Below, piece after piece: positions 1-9,419 of a stretch of DNA of 64,000 nucleotides (position 1 is its first letter; each line of letters begins with the position of its first letter). Under the pieces are notes generated by a model. It ran no database searches and was not told the origin of the DNA. It saw only the letters and a list, made by a program, of their open reading frames with translations. Source of the stretch: Loxodes magnus. Its lineage: Eukaryota; Ciliophora; Karyorelictea; Loxodida; Loxodidae. The stretch spans positions 62,001 through 126,000 of the forward strand of contig CAMPDV010000699.1 of the NCBI GenBank assembly GCA_946699065.1. Reading direction: 5' to 3'. The position numbers were made by a program, and so were the translations under genes.

Positions 1-344
1 CTATTTATGCTAGAAAAATCATTGCTCGAAAAAATGCTGGAAGAAACAAGAAATTGAAAAAATTAACAAGTAATAAGTATTAGACTAACTTTTCAGAATA
101 TGACCAACAAGAACAGGATAAATATACAGAAAGAAATTCTACAACTCAAGAAACAACGAGTTTTATAAAAATGGAAGAAGAAACTATAAAGATAATTAGT
201 GGATGAGGGAGAGACAAGGATGGCGGACTAATGTATTCCTACGCAGTCCTTTAGTTCAGGAAAGAGCAGGAACAAAAACAAGTGAACCCTGGAGTTCTTT
301 TCTAAGACTATAAACTTAATTTTATCCTTTTATCCTTTTATTTG
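1..344 (+). repeat. Partial copy of dispersed coding-like repeat F
   Basis: With UAA/UAG=Gln and UGA=Trp, the forward frame starting at base 2 gives a basic, Tyr/Asn-rich protein fragment including LFRIWPTRTG. The block at 18,830-19,060 gives LFCLRPTRAG in the matching place and shares the downstream TTTCTAAGACTATAAAC. The left part lies outside the window. Homology to the LINE-B ORF1 begins abruptly after it, so base 344/345 is a rearrangement joint. The protein family is not recognised. Confidence 0.5.
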
Positions 345-1667
345 ATAACAGTGCGATTCTAGTTTTCAATATAATTAATGTTTGTTTAGCTCATTTAATC
401 TTTTTATCAAGGCTTGGCTTTTAGATCAAATAATTCTTTCATTAATTATTCATTAATTTCTTACTATTTTCTTAAGTTTTACTCAAACTTTTAATTGTTA
501 CAAATGAAGTTCATATTTAGCTAATGAAAGAATTACTAGAGTTTTATATAATTCTCATCAAGCAAACTTGTCTAGCAAAATTGATTTGATTATTCAATCC
601 CTATTGTACTAGATGTTAATTTCTTATTTTCTTAATATAATTTCTTCTAGTTTTCTAATTTATTCTAGCTATTTAAAATAAATTCCATATTAAGTTAATG
701 ATATGTTTATTGTAGTTTTTAGTGATTTATATCTATAAAGTTTGTTTAACAAAATTTTTAACTTAATTCCAATTTTTCAGTGTTAACTTCAACTTCTTAA
801 TGTTATCATTAAACTTAAATTTCTTAATCTTATTATAAATTAATTGTTTAGATAGTTTTATTTTCTACATTACATTTTATTTAAAGCTTTTAATCTGTCT
901 AAATTTATTTATTTTAGCTTAGTAATTCTGTTTAAGTTGAATTTCCTGCTGTTTATTAAAGTTTGAGATAATATTGATTTTATATGTCTATATTACATTT
1001 TTCTATGGTTAGTAGTTATTATATATTACAACTTTTTAAGTGTTCAATTTCATTATGCTTTTAAGATAGCAATATTTGGAATTCCATATCTTTCTATCAC
1101 AATTCTTCTTGAAACTCCATGTTTTATTTCAAACTCTACTAATTTTATATTTTAGCTGATTATTTAAAGTTATTAGCTGCTTTTATAGTTATTAGTCTTT
1201 GTTTATAAGTCATTAATTTTAAATTTTCAACTATTGGTTTTGGGCTTTAGTTTCCAATAATTCAAACCCAATAGTCTTCTTTTACTAAGAGTTTTCGTAA
1301 TATAATTACTAAATGTAATCAAATTTAGATCATTATTTTTTATATAGCTCAAGTTCTTCTAAAACATCCTATAAACTAGATTAAGACATATACAAGAATT
1401 CATACAAGCTAGTTTATGTCGAAGAATTTTAAATGATTATTGAAGATTAATTGGATTTTTAAGGAACTAAGGAAAGACTTCTAAACTACTCTTAAAATTT
1501 ATCTATTTAATAGATTTAATTAATTTCATCAGTTTATGCAGTTTGACTATTATATTGAGAAATACAATCTGTTTAAATTCCTATCTCTTTAGATTTATTT
1601 TGCTTTTTTCCAAAAATTAATTAATTATATTTCAACTATAGTTATTACTTATAGTATTTAGATTTTA

Positions 1668-2604
1668 GTATTTTATATATAAAAAATGGAAGGATTCAAA
1701 AGAGGTTTCTACACCACCTCCAAAAAGTTGGAGAGGAAACCTGAATCCAATCTTGGATAGTCTTCTTACCCTTAACCCTAACCTTTTTCTTAATACTAAC
1801 AACCTGAAGAGGAACAGAAACAAGCTCAGAAGACAACACATGAGATAACTCCAACCTCAGAAGAGAAGCCCAGAAAGCAGATGAAGTCTGCTCTGCACCA
1901 GGAGGTCTCAAAGTTTAATCCTTCTGGCTAGATGAGCATGGAACAGCTCATCAAAGTGGTATTAAACCTCCAGGAAGAGGTTAGGAAACTGAGAAAGGAC
2001 AATGAGAAACTTATGGAAAAACTCAACCTAGCGGAAGGAATAGAATCCAGACTTATGTCCTAAGAAAGAGAACTAAGCGCTTTCTGAAACATATCTTAAG
2101 ACCAGAGTAGCTAATCCTAAAATTAGCTTCAGAAACAATCTGATATGAGTATTAGACTGGAAATACTAGAAAAGAAATTAGATGAACAAAGGGGAGATCC
2201 AATGATGATTGAAGAGACCAATAGGAAGACTAAGGTTAAACTCCAAAAAGTAGTGAAGAAATGTTACTACTGCAATTCGACAGAACACTTATGAAGACGC
2301 TGCAAGGAATTCCAAAATTTCAAGACGTAGTACTGGAATAAATAAAGAACTATACAAACACAGTAGAGGAAGAAAAAACAAATGTAGTAGAGACAAATAA
2401 GAGAAAGATTATACTTAAATGAATAAGGATACATTTACAAGAGAAAATTTAATTAGAAGTAAGGCTAGATCCGGAAATGACAAGAGCAATGGGAGGAGAG
2501 GAGTAGAGACATCTAAAATTTTATTTTTAACACTGGAGCAATCTGGTGTCCAGCATGAAGAGGTGAAAATCCTCGAAAATTGCAAAACTTAATTTATCCT
2601 ATTA
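1668..2604 (+). mobile_element. Gag-only retroelement, copy 1
   Basis: This insertion carries a single plus-strand ORF (1,686-2,558). It interrupts the LINE-B ORF1 relic at the same site as the copy at 34,618-35,545. The right target-site duplication TTATTTTTATTTTA is at 2,605-2,618. The left copy has lost about 13 bases here but is intact in the duplicate. Just after the ORF, the bases GAGG and CCTC flanking TGAAAAT form a small terminal hairpin, as in the other copies. No RT is encoded, so mobilisation in trans is inferred. Confidence 0.75.
1686..2558 (+). CDS. Gag-like CCHC zinc-knuckle protein of Gag-only element
   Basis: The frame of 290 residues runs from ATG 1,686 to a UGA at 2,556-2,558. 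The N-terminus is MEGFKRGFYTTSK, followed by a Pro/Gln stretch written with CCT-TAA-CCC-TAA codons. Next comes a leucine/lysine coiled-coil segment (about residues 85-150, including LNLQEEVRKLRKDNEKL) and then a retroviral-type zinc knuckle near residue 192, CYYCNSTEHLWRRC (C-x2-C-x4-H-x4-C). The Trp of the knuckle is an in-frame UGA, as is the Trp in AFWNIS. The tail is basic. The fold and spacing fit a nucleic-acid-binding Gag/ORF1 protein that coats element RNA (family knowledge). The conserved knuckle suggests recent function; the terminal UGA is taken as stop because copies diverge in frame around it. Confidence 0.8.
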
Positions 2605-3047
2605 TTATTTTTATTTTAAATTTTCTTTAATTTCTTGAAAGTTTTATTTACATACATTTTGTACTATTCTATTACTGCTTCATACTTACTTATAATCCTT
2701 TAATTAGTTTGATCCTGATTTTCTTAAGCTGATAGAAATTTTTAATTAAAAATAATTAGATTATTTGATAGATTTTATATTTATTATTCAAATTCTTTAA
2801 TCTAATTTAAGAACTATTTTTTACTAGTTTCAAACTCTTATTCCTAGGATTACATTTGATCCTTTACTTCAATAAGTTAGGCTTAAAGTTATATGTTTTT
2901 GAATTCAAGATTATATAGATTTTTTATATTTTAATTTTCTTAATTCTTTTGGTTTAAAAGATTGTTGAATTTATAATTTGAGTACTATACATTATTATAC
3001 TCTAAGTTTTAAGTAAATATGGATCATTTTATAATTCCGTTATTATT

Positions 3048-3364
3048 ATAATTGAAAAGATGGTGGGAGCTGAGAATGACCTTCGTGACAACACTTTCTG
3101 GTTTTATGACTAGGAACAAGTTCCTTTATTGTCGCTGAGAAAGTCCCTGGTCAGAGTCATTTTCTGAAGGGAACGCTGTCTTTGAGATTATCCGCTCTTG
3201 GTAGGGGCTTGAAGCCTGGCTGCTCATAGCGATGGGACTATCTAGCAGCTGTGCCTGGAGCACAACAGGATATCCCCGTTATTCCATAAAAAGAGAACGT
3301 CGGGTCGTGCAATCGGAAATGAGTTTCCGGTCCAAAAACTTTTTTAGTTGAAATTAGATAATTA
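3048..3364 (+). mobile_element. Repeat E (SINE-like), copy in LINE-B ORF1 relic
   Basis: This block of about 317 bp is clearly richer in G and C than its surroundings. It is flanked by AATTCCGTTATTATT (3,033-3,047) and AATTCCATTATTATT (3,365-3,379), a 15-bp target-site duplication with one mismatch. It begins near AAAAGATGGTGGGAGC and ends near TCCGGTCCAAAAACTTTTTTAG. Related copies lie at 8,485, 27,717, 35,989 and 41,449. A frame from ATG 3,060 stays similar between copies, but nucleotide identity is so high that this does not prove coding. No RT, no LINE-A hairpin and no clear tRNA or 5S ancestry were recognised. Confidence 0.65.
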
Positions 3365-4151
3365 AATTCCATTATTATTTTCATTTTGGTTATTTAAAGT
3401 ATTTTTGTATCTTAAATATATTTATTAATTCCCCTATTATTTAATTTCCTGAAGATATTTTTGATGCATTTTATTAAACTATGGCGGCAAAATTTGCTTT
3501 CTTTCGATAAGTATATTTCTCAACTTTTAAAATGCGCTTCATCGCTCCAAGGAATATTTAAGTTATCTTAGTGGAACTCTAAGAAAAGTATTTATTGCCT
3601 ATTAGCTACATTGTTTTAGTATTTATCTTATTAAATTGGCTATTCATTTTATTTACTTCAGTTGTAGCGTTTCCAAATTCTAGATTTATGAAGTTTTAAA
3701 CATCTGCCTATGCTTTTTTTATAAGATCACAGTTTCTTTATTGTTAGATAAAGAAGAGTCACTAAGAGTTTAAATTAACGATTTGTAATTAGTTTCCATA
3801 TTATTTTTTTAGTTTTCTTATTTTATCAAAATCATACTAGCGATAAAGTCTCCAAATTAACTCCCTAAGCGTTAGCAACTAAAATGTTAGTTTTTACTTT
3901 TCTTCTTACAAACTTAAGATTTTAAGAAAATTCCTTATTAAGACTATTCTGATAACTTTTGTCTTTTGTCTGATCTTTTTAAAAAGAATTGCTCCTTTTT
4001 ACATATATATTAAAAATGATAACATAGAATAGCTTTTATTTAGTTTCTAGTTATACTTCTTAAATACTTTTTTAAATAAAAAATTAATAAAATTACTAAA
4101 TAAATTATAAAGTAATATTTACCTATTTCATTATTTATAATAGTTTAAACT

Positions 4152-5540
4152 ATGGAATTGTAGTTTATCACTTGTGAAATTTGTAAAGAATTTTATGATG
4201 ATGAATAGAGAAAACCTTTAATTTTGGAGTGTGGAAATACTTTCTGTTTATCTTGTGTTTCTTAATAAATCCAGAATAACTAGCAAAAGTTTTAGTGTGC
4301 TAATTGTAATCAAACCCATGATATTGCTGTTATTACTGTTCTTCAGACCAATAAATTAGTTCTTAATTTTGCTTTAAATTACGTTTAAAAAGAACTAAAA
4401 CCCAAGTTAGTTTGCAAATGCTCTAATAATAAGGAAATAAACTTTTATTGTAAGTAAGATAACACTCTCTGTTGTGGAGTTTGTATTTATTCTCACAAAG
4501 ATCATTTAGATAACTATTTTCCTATTAAATAATTTGAAACAGAACTGTAAGAGCTACATGGAATTCTAACTAATAATATTATAAAAGAAGGAGAAAAAAT
4601 AGTAAATGTAATTAATTAAATGATTAATCCTAATAAATAATAAAAATTAATCTAAGCATAGTAAATTAACGAAACAGCTGAAAATGTTTTTAAACTAATA
4701 AAAGAAATTTATAAAATATAACCTAAAACTTAGTATCTATAACACTTAAAATCATTATAAGAAATAGATAAAGAAAGCTTAAAAAAGTAAATAGATGAAA
4801 TTGATTAAATTAAAATAGAAAAATAGAAACAAATAAAAGAATTAGATACTAAAATTTAAGAACTTTAATAACAAATCTTAGTATTAGATAAAAAGAAAAT
4901 TAGTAAACAAGATAACTATTAAATTTTAGAAAATTGACATTGAAAAATACTTTTAAGATAATAAACTACTAAATTAATTTTAAAATAAATAGCTAAATAG
5001 TTAAATCCCTTATTTAGTGAAACTTAAATAATAAAATAATAGTAAGATTTGAATTGATTGAATGAGTAACTACCAAAAAATAAGTTTAAGTAAGCAGTTT
5101 TATTAGTAAGAGAATCTCGGGATGGTCCTGATGCATGATAAAATTATAGACATATGTATCCAACTTTATTTATAATTAAGAATACAAATGATTATATATT
5201 TGGAGCATATAGTGCAGTAGCTTTTCATTAAACGCATGCTAATTATAATGCAGATAATTCAAAAGAGAGTTTTTTATTTTCAATAAATAGAAAAACAAAA
5301 CATTAACTATTTTAAAACTTAGGAAATGCAAATTATTATCATACTAGTTATGGACCAATATTTGGAGGAGGTCATGATATAAAAGTATTGAAAGATAAAA
5401 ATTCATAAGGATATTGTAATTTAGGGCATACTTATTAAACATCACATTAATATGGTTCAAATGAAGCAAAAAATCATTTAGCAGGAACTTATAATTGGAA
5501 GTTATCAGATTATGAGATGTATCTTTTAATACCTCAGTAA
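4152..5540 (+). CDS. RING-like/B-box/coiled-coil/TLDc protein, copy 1
   Basis: The ATG at 4,152 follows an AT-rich leader and precedes the zinc region in every copy. Domains in order: a RING-like finger (residues 8-52: CEIC, ECGNTFC, CANC); a B-box-like zinc domain (about 87-120: CKC, FYC, CCGVC, HKDH); a long coiled coil (about 125-300); and a TLDc domain (about 310-462) with RESRDGPDAW, PTLFII, FGAYSAVAFHQ, FLFSINR, GPIFGGG and a closing HLAGTYNWKLSDYEMYLL. The RING histidine is replaced by Asn29 (ECGNTF). Trp is written mostly as UGA (in the coil, at LNWLNEQL and at DAW). The architecture resembles TRIM-like ubiquitin ligases fused to TLDc, a domain linked to oxidative-stress and V-ATPase biology; activity here is unproven. 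I end it at the TAA just after the TLDc fold (5,538-5,540). The true stop may lie further on, since TAA otherwise encodes Gln. Confidence 0.85.
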
Positions 5541-7009
5541 ACATAAATATTTTAAAATATATATAAAGATAATATTTATGTTTACATTAAATAATTTAGA
5601 TAATACCAATTTTAGAAGATATTCATTTCGCTTTTTATTAAAGAAAAGTTTTAAAAATTAAAATTCATTAAAGAACTTCATTATATTTTTAATTTTAGTG
5701 ATTAAATATTTCTTATAATAAAGACTGAAAAAATATTAGATATGTTTCTCAATAACTTTCTCATTATAATTTAAACTAAATTGGCATAAATAGGCAGGTA
5801 AACTAAAAGAATTCAAAATATATAAAAATAATTATTTTTTAATATTATAATATCAAAAAATTTTAATAATTAGTTAATAAAGTAAAATATTATAACAGAT
5901 TCATAAAATTACACTGATAGAAACTTAATATATTATTAAATTTTTAGGTATTAAAATAAATTTTCCAATCCTAAATAATCTAAATATTATTATCATAAAC
6001 AATTTAAGTAAGAATATAAGTTTCTTGCATGGAAAATCTAGCCAAAAAATGTAGATAGATCAATAGGAACCAAATAAATTGCAACAATAAATTTTCATAC
6101 ATATTTAGTTTAAAACTATTGAGAGCAATGAAAGATCAAATTACGTTCACATAGAAGAAAAATTAAATTTAGGATTATAACAAAGAGAAAGAAAAGAAAT
6201 TTAATATTTATAAAATTTAAAATATTTGTTATTAAACATATAAATACTTTAGTAAAAAGTATTTTAATTCCAATTTCATTTTCACTCAAACTATTCGTTA
6301 GATTGAAAAATGAATACCTAGAAAATTTAATTATATTTTTAAATTATAGATAAAATTCAAATAAAGGGATATATCTTACAATAGTCCAATTTTTTAAGAA
6401 AGTTTCGTATTTAAAAAAAAGAATGATTAATACTTTTTTGATCCTTAAAAAGATGTAAAATGTGAAAAAAAACAGTAGGAAAATGATTATTTCTATTTCA
6501 AAAAACAAAAAATAGACCAAGAGATTTCTGTATAAGTAGATATTTTTGTTTTAAAAAAATGAAAGAAATAATTTTTACATTAAGATACTAAAGTAAAATA
6601 TAATAGAATAAAATGATTAACTTTTATTGGAGTGAAATAAAGAAAATTTATTTTATTAATACATTTTTTCTAGTCAAATTAAATAAAAATGAAAGAAGGA
6701 ATTTATTTATAAGCTTGTTAAAAAGCCTCGATTTCCTATAAACCTACTAAGAAAAAATCTCTATTATTGAAAGAATGAATAAAGTCTTTTAAATTTGATT
6801 TAAATTTTAACTTTACATAGGAAAATATTAAAAGGTTGCGAAATTAAGATAAAACAGTGAGTTGGAAGAATATTTTAAATTTGAATAATATTAGTTGAAA
6901 ATAATATAAATTAGCAGTATTTTTTTCTTAATTTGAGGATATTATTCGGGTTTTTAGTGTTTATTTAGACATAATTATAATAAAAAAATAATAAAAAATA
7001 AGTGTTTTA
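5541..7009. other. Conserved AT-rich spacer after TLDc copy 1
   Basis: No confident gene. The block recurs at about 23,780-25,250 and 38,485-39,985. Indels between the three versions are often not multiples of three (for example around 6,400-6,470 and a run lacking 11 bases at 24,920). This argues against coding despite open frames containing segments such as LQQRERKEIQYLQ near 6,180. A weak relative of this stretch lies at 17,760-18,000. Confidence 0.5.
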
Positions 7010-7190
7010 AGTGTTTAATTCTTCAAGACTTTCAACCAAGTACCTTCTACCATTTTGTTTTTTGATGAATATAGTGGCTTTTTTATGTGGAAGGTTTCCA
7101 TTGATGACTATATACAGTTCTTGTATTCATTTTATATTTATATTACAGTTTCATTTATTCAAAGCTTATTAACACTTTTATGTTATTTGT
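7010..7190 (-). pseudogene. C-terminal remnant of Gag2-type ORF
   Basis: The minus strand reads KMVEGTWLK, matching KMVAKTWLK at the C-terminus of the intact Gag2 ORF at 20,330-21,083; the nucleotide match runs on to about 7,190. The rest of the ORF is missing and repeat A follows directly. The same remnant occurs at about 25,250-25,340 and 39,985-40,150. Confidence 0.5.
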
Positions 7191-7199
7191 TGTTTTATT

Positions 7200-7615
7200 A
7201 TATATAATATGGATATCGGCAGTATCGGGAGAACTAGTAGGTAATCTTGCGCAATATATACGGTATTACGAGTAATTTTGGACTAGATTCTGCTATGAGG
7301 AAATGTGAATCAATTTTGAAGAGAATAACTAACTTGTCTGAGGGTTCTCCCTTGGAGTATGAACTTTTGACCTACGGGTCAACTAATTATTTATCTATTT
7401 AATTACTAATTCTTATTTGATCTTATTCAAGAAGATTGAAGTATTTGGTTCAAGATTCGAGAATAATCTTTTAGTAGAATCCCATTTTAAGAAGTAGATG
7501 CGACTCATTGAACGAATAGAATGATAATAAAAGTATGAGAAGACTTTTTTTAGTTTAGATATTAAAAATCTGCGCACCGACGAGGTGTTCTTGCTCTTTT
7601 ATCATTTATATTTAT
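7200..7615 (+). repeat. SINE-like repeat A, copy in TLDc unit 1
   Basis: This repeat of about 400 bp begins near ATATGGATATCGG and ends in the GCGCACC...GGTG hairpin and ATTTATTTAT tail shared with LINE-A. Internal marks common to all copies are GTAGGTAATCT, CGAGTAAT, GGTTCAAGATTCGAGAATAAT and GACTCATTGAACG. It is the same insertion as 26,430 and 40,163. The RNA-like stems seen in younger copies (21,120; 45,410) are eroded here. There is no convincing ORF. Confidence 0.6.
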
Positions 7616-7619
7616 TTAT

Positions 7620-8205
7620 CTAGAGTTTTTCAAGATCAATATCGTTGTTCATTTATAGTTATTTTATTTATAGTACCAGCAGTTTTTTTCTATTTTTCCT
7701 GGATCTCTTTTCTTATTTTTTTGATTGTTCTTTTCCTTTTTTAAATTAATATCAGTCTTTTAATCTTGTTTCATTTATTAATCATTTAATTTAGCTTAGT
7801 CTCTTTCGTTTTCCATGTTTTCTTCTTGATAAATAACAATAGTGATTGCTTATAAAGTTACTTATCTGTTAATAAGTTACTAAGATTAGCTGGACACGTA
7901 GTAATTTTAATTTATTGTTTTAGCATCAATATTTTAATTAGTTCTCTGATCTCTTTCTTAAATGAAAATTGTTATTTCATATTTTTAAATTAGCTTTAAC
8001 ATTCAATCTAGTTAACTTTATAGATCTCATTTTCCTGCTTGATTATTAAGTTCTTTTTAGTCTTTTTCTTTGCCACGATAACGAAGAGTCTTATAAAGTT
8101 TGCTTTTTTAGTCTAGTTTTGCTTCTGGTCTTCTGCTAATTCTTTTACACTTTAGTATTCTTCTTTTTTCCAAGTTTTAAAGAAATGTAATTTATTCTTA
8201 ATTAT
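7620..8205 (-). pseudogene. Degenerate gag-like ORF (minus) in TLDc unit 1
   Basis: Read on the minus strand with the reassigned code, the T-rich block gives a Lys/Gln/Asn-rich coil. It ends in a knuckle-like KNCWYYKQNNYKW, where only the first Cys of the CCHC pattern survives. Its start lies back to back with the plus-strand gag-like frame at 8,230. Parallel copies are at about 26,860-27,430 and 40,590-41,160. Confidence 0.4.
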
Positions 8206-8229
8206 AAAGCTTAAATATTATGAAATAAA

Positions 8230-9300
8230 ATGGATTAAACCTCTTCTTCTAAAAAATATACAACTTAAACTATCACAAGAAAGAATCATGACGATTGTTC
8301 TCGAAGAACCAGGTCCTAAAAACTTAATTTTCAGACTTAAGCGAAAAAACATTGTTACAATCCACAGTGCAGATTTAGCAAGAAAATAACTCATTAAAAA
8401 GAAAATTAGCAGCAATTCGGAAACCTAAGAATTAAATTTTAAACTAAATTAAATTGAAGAAAGACTTAAATAATTTACTTTTATAATTAAAAAGATGGTG
8501 GGAGCTGAGATTGATTTTCTTGACTAAACTTTCTGATTTTATGGAAGGAGCAAGTTTCTTCCTATCTCTGAAACATATCTGGTCAGAGTCGTTTTCAAAA
8601 GGGAATATTTTTTATTAGTTTATCTGCTCTTGATCGAGGCTTGAAGCCTGGCTGCTGATAGCAATGGAACTCACTTGTAACTGTGTCTGGAACACAACAG
8701 TATGTCCCCGTTATTCCTTAAAAAGAGAGCGTCGGGTTGTATAACTGGAAAGGAATTTCCGGTTCCAAAAACTATTTTAGTTAAAATTAATAATAATTTA
8801 CTTTATGAAATCATTCAATAATCTAGAAAAACTAATACATTGGACTCTGGATACTGAGAAAGATAAAAAACTTGACTGTATCATAAGACAGAACATATTA
8901 TTAAGATACTGATTCTATAATAGGACAGGTCACCTAGTAAGACATGTTAACAGTTTAACATAAAGTAAAGATTAGAGGAAAAAGACTTAGAAGAAAAATG
9001 ATCTAAATATATTACACACAAGAAGATATAATCTACAGAAGAAAATAGTGCTAAGGAATATAGTTACAACTGAAGAGAATAACATAATAAAGAGAAAAAT
9101 ATTTGAAAGAACTGCAGGATGCGTAACATTTTAGGAAGAAGAGGATTGACCTTCAGAGCAAGTTGAAAACTGAGGTATAGAAAAAGAAGAGCAAGATTAT
9201 ACATGAGCAACTTCAAAGGACACAGTAGAAATTTTATAAAAAGAAATACATTCGAACCTAAAAGTGGATAACATAATAAATGAATATCAACTATAATCAG
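8230..9300 (+). pseudogene. Degenerate gag-like ORF (plus), split by repeat E
   Basis: It starts at ATG 8,230 (MDQTSSSKKYTTQT). A coil follows in a neighbouring frame (IQQENNSLKRKLAAIRKP), then a knuckle relic YWFYNRTGHLVRH in which the Cys positions are lost but NRxGHLxRH is kept. Repeat E sits between the coil and the knuckle (8,485-8,791). Parallel copies are at 27,463 and 41,197. It is best read as a dead gag-type element fixed in the tandem unit. Confidence 0.45.
8485..8791 (+). mobile_element. Repeat E, copy in TLDc unit 1
   Basis: This copy is more decayed than the one at 3,048. It is bounded by AATAATTTACTTTTAT (8,469-8,484) and AATAATTTACTTTAT (8,792-8,806), a target-site duplication differing by one T. 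It interrupts the gag-like relic. The copies at 27,717 and 41,449 occupy the same site and share a deletion of about 28 bases, so they derive from one insertion that was later duplicated. Confidence 0.6.
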
Positions 9301-9360
9301 ATATTCCCATTATTATTATAAGTCTTTATTACTCACATATTTCACATAAATAATAAATAA
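9301..9360. other. Left flank of LINE-A insertion
   Basis: The sequence ACTCACATATTTCACAT here and AATAAACCAAATATTT at 14,849 are contiguous at 28,550 and 42,285. Those two loci are therefore paralogous empty sites. A short repeated ATAATAAA on both sides may be the target-site duplication. Confidence 0.6.
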
Positions 9361-9374
9361 ATAAATTTGATTAT

Positions 9375-9407
9375 AGAGCGCGTAGCACCTCGTTGGTGCG
9401 CAGCTCT
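9375..9407 (-). repeat. 3'-terminal hairpin of LINE-A
   Basis: In LINE sense the stem has an outer pair AGAGC/GCTCT and an inner pair GCACC/GGTGC, with AACGA as the loop, separated by an asymmetric internal loop. It lies just after the ORF2 UGA, before the ATTT-rich tail. The same hairpin ends repeats A, B and D. It is a good candidate for the RT recognition site, by analogy with stringent LINEs whose SINE partners share a 3' stem-loop. Confidence 0.75.
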
Positions 9408-9419
9408 TTAATAAATGTT

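Larger units (their letters stand above)
345..4014 (-). pseudogene. Truncated LINE-B ORF1 (coiled coil), interrupted twice
   Basis: This minus-strand reading frame starts at ATG 4,014 and is the duplicate (offset about +32,941) of the ORF1 of the LINE at 29,275-36,965. It encodes a long Gln/Glu/Lys/Asn-rich chain with heptad-like spacing of hydrophobic residues, so a coiled coil is expected. The short motifs GIQTD, AQTEE and STQTS are readable between about 1,400 and 1,580 on the minus strand. The frame is split by a Gag-only element (about 1,668-2,604) and by repeat E (3,048-3,364). It is cut off at 345, so the endonuclease-RT part is missing. It is a dead fragment carried along by the 9-kb duplication. 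Exact frame continuity was checked by eye only. Confidence 0.65.

Noticed and set aside
1765-1790. Telomere-like CCCTTAACCCTAACC
   Set aside because: It is an in-frame Pro-Gln run of the Gag ORF (CCT-TAA-CCC-TAA-CCT), occurs again in the duplicate at 34,710, and is not tandem beyond two units.
6157-6960. Open frames in the spacer after the TLDc genes
   Set aside because: Indels between the three unit copies are not multiples of three, so conservation is not that of a protein.
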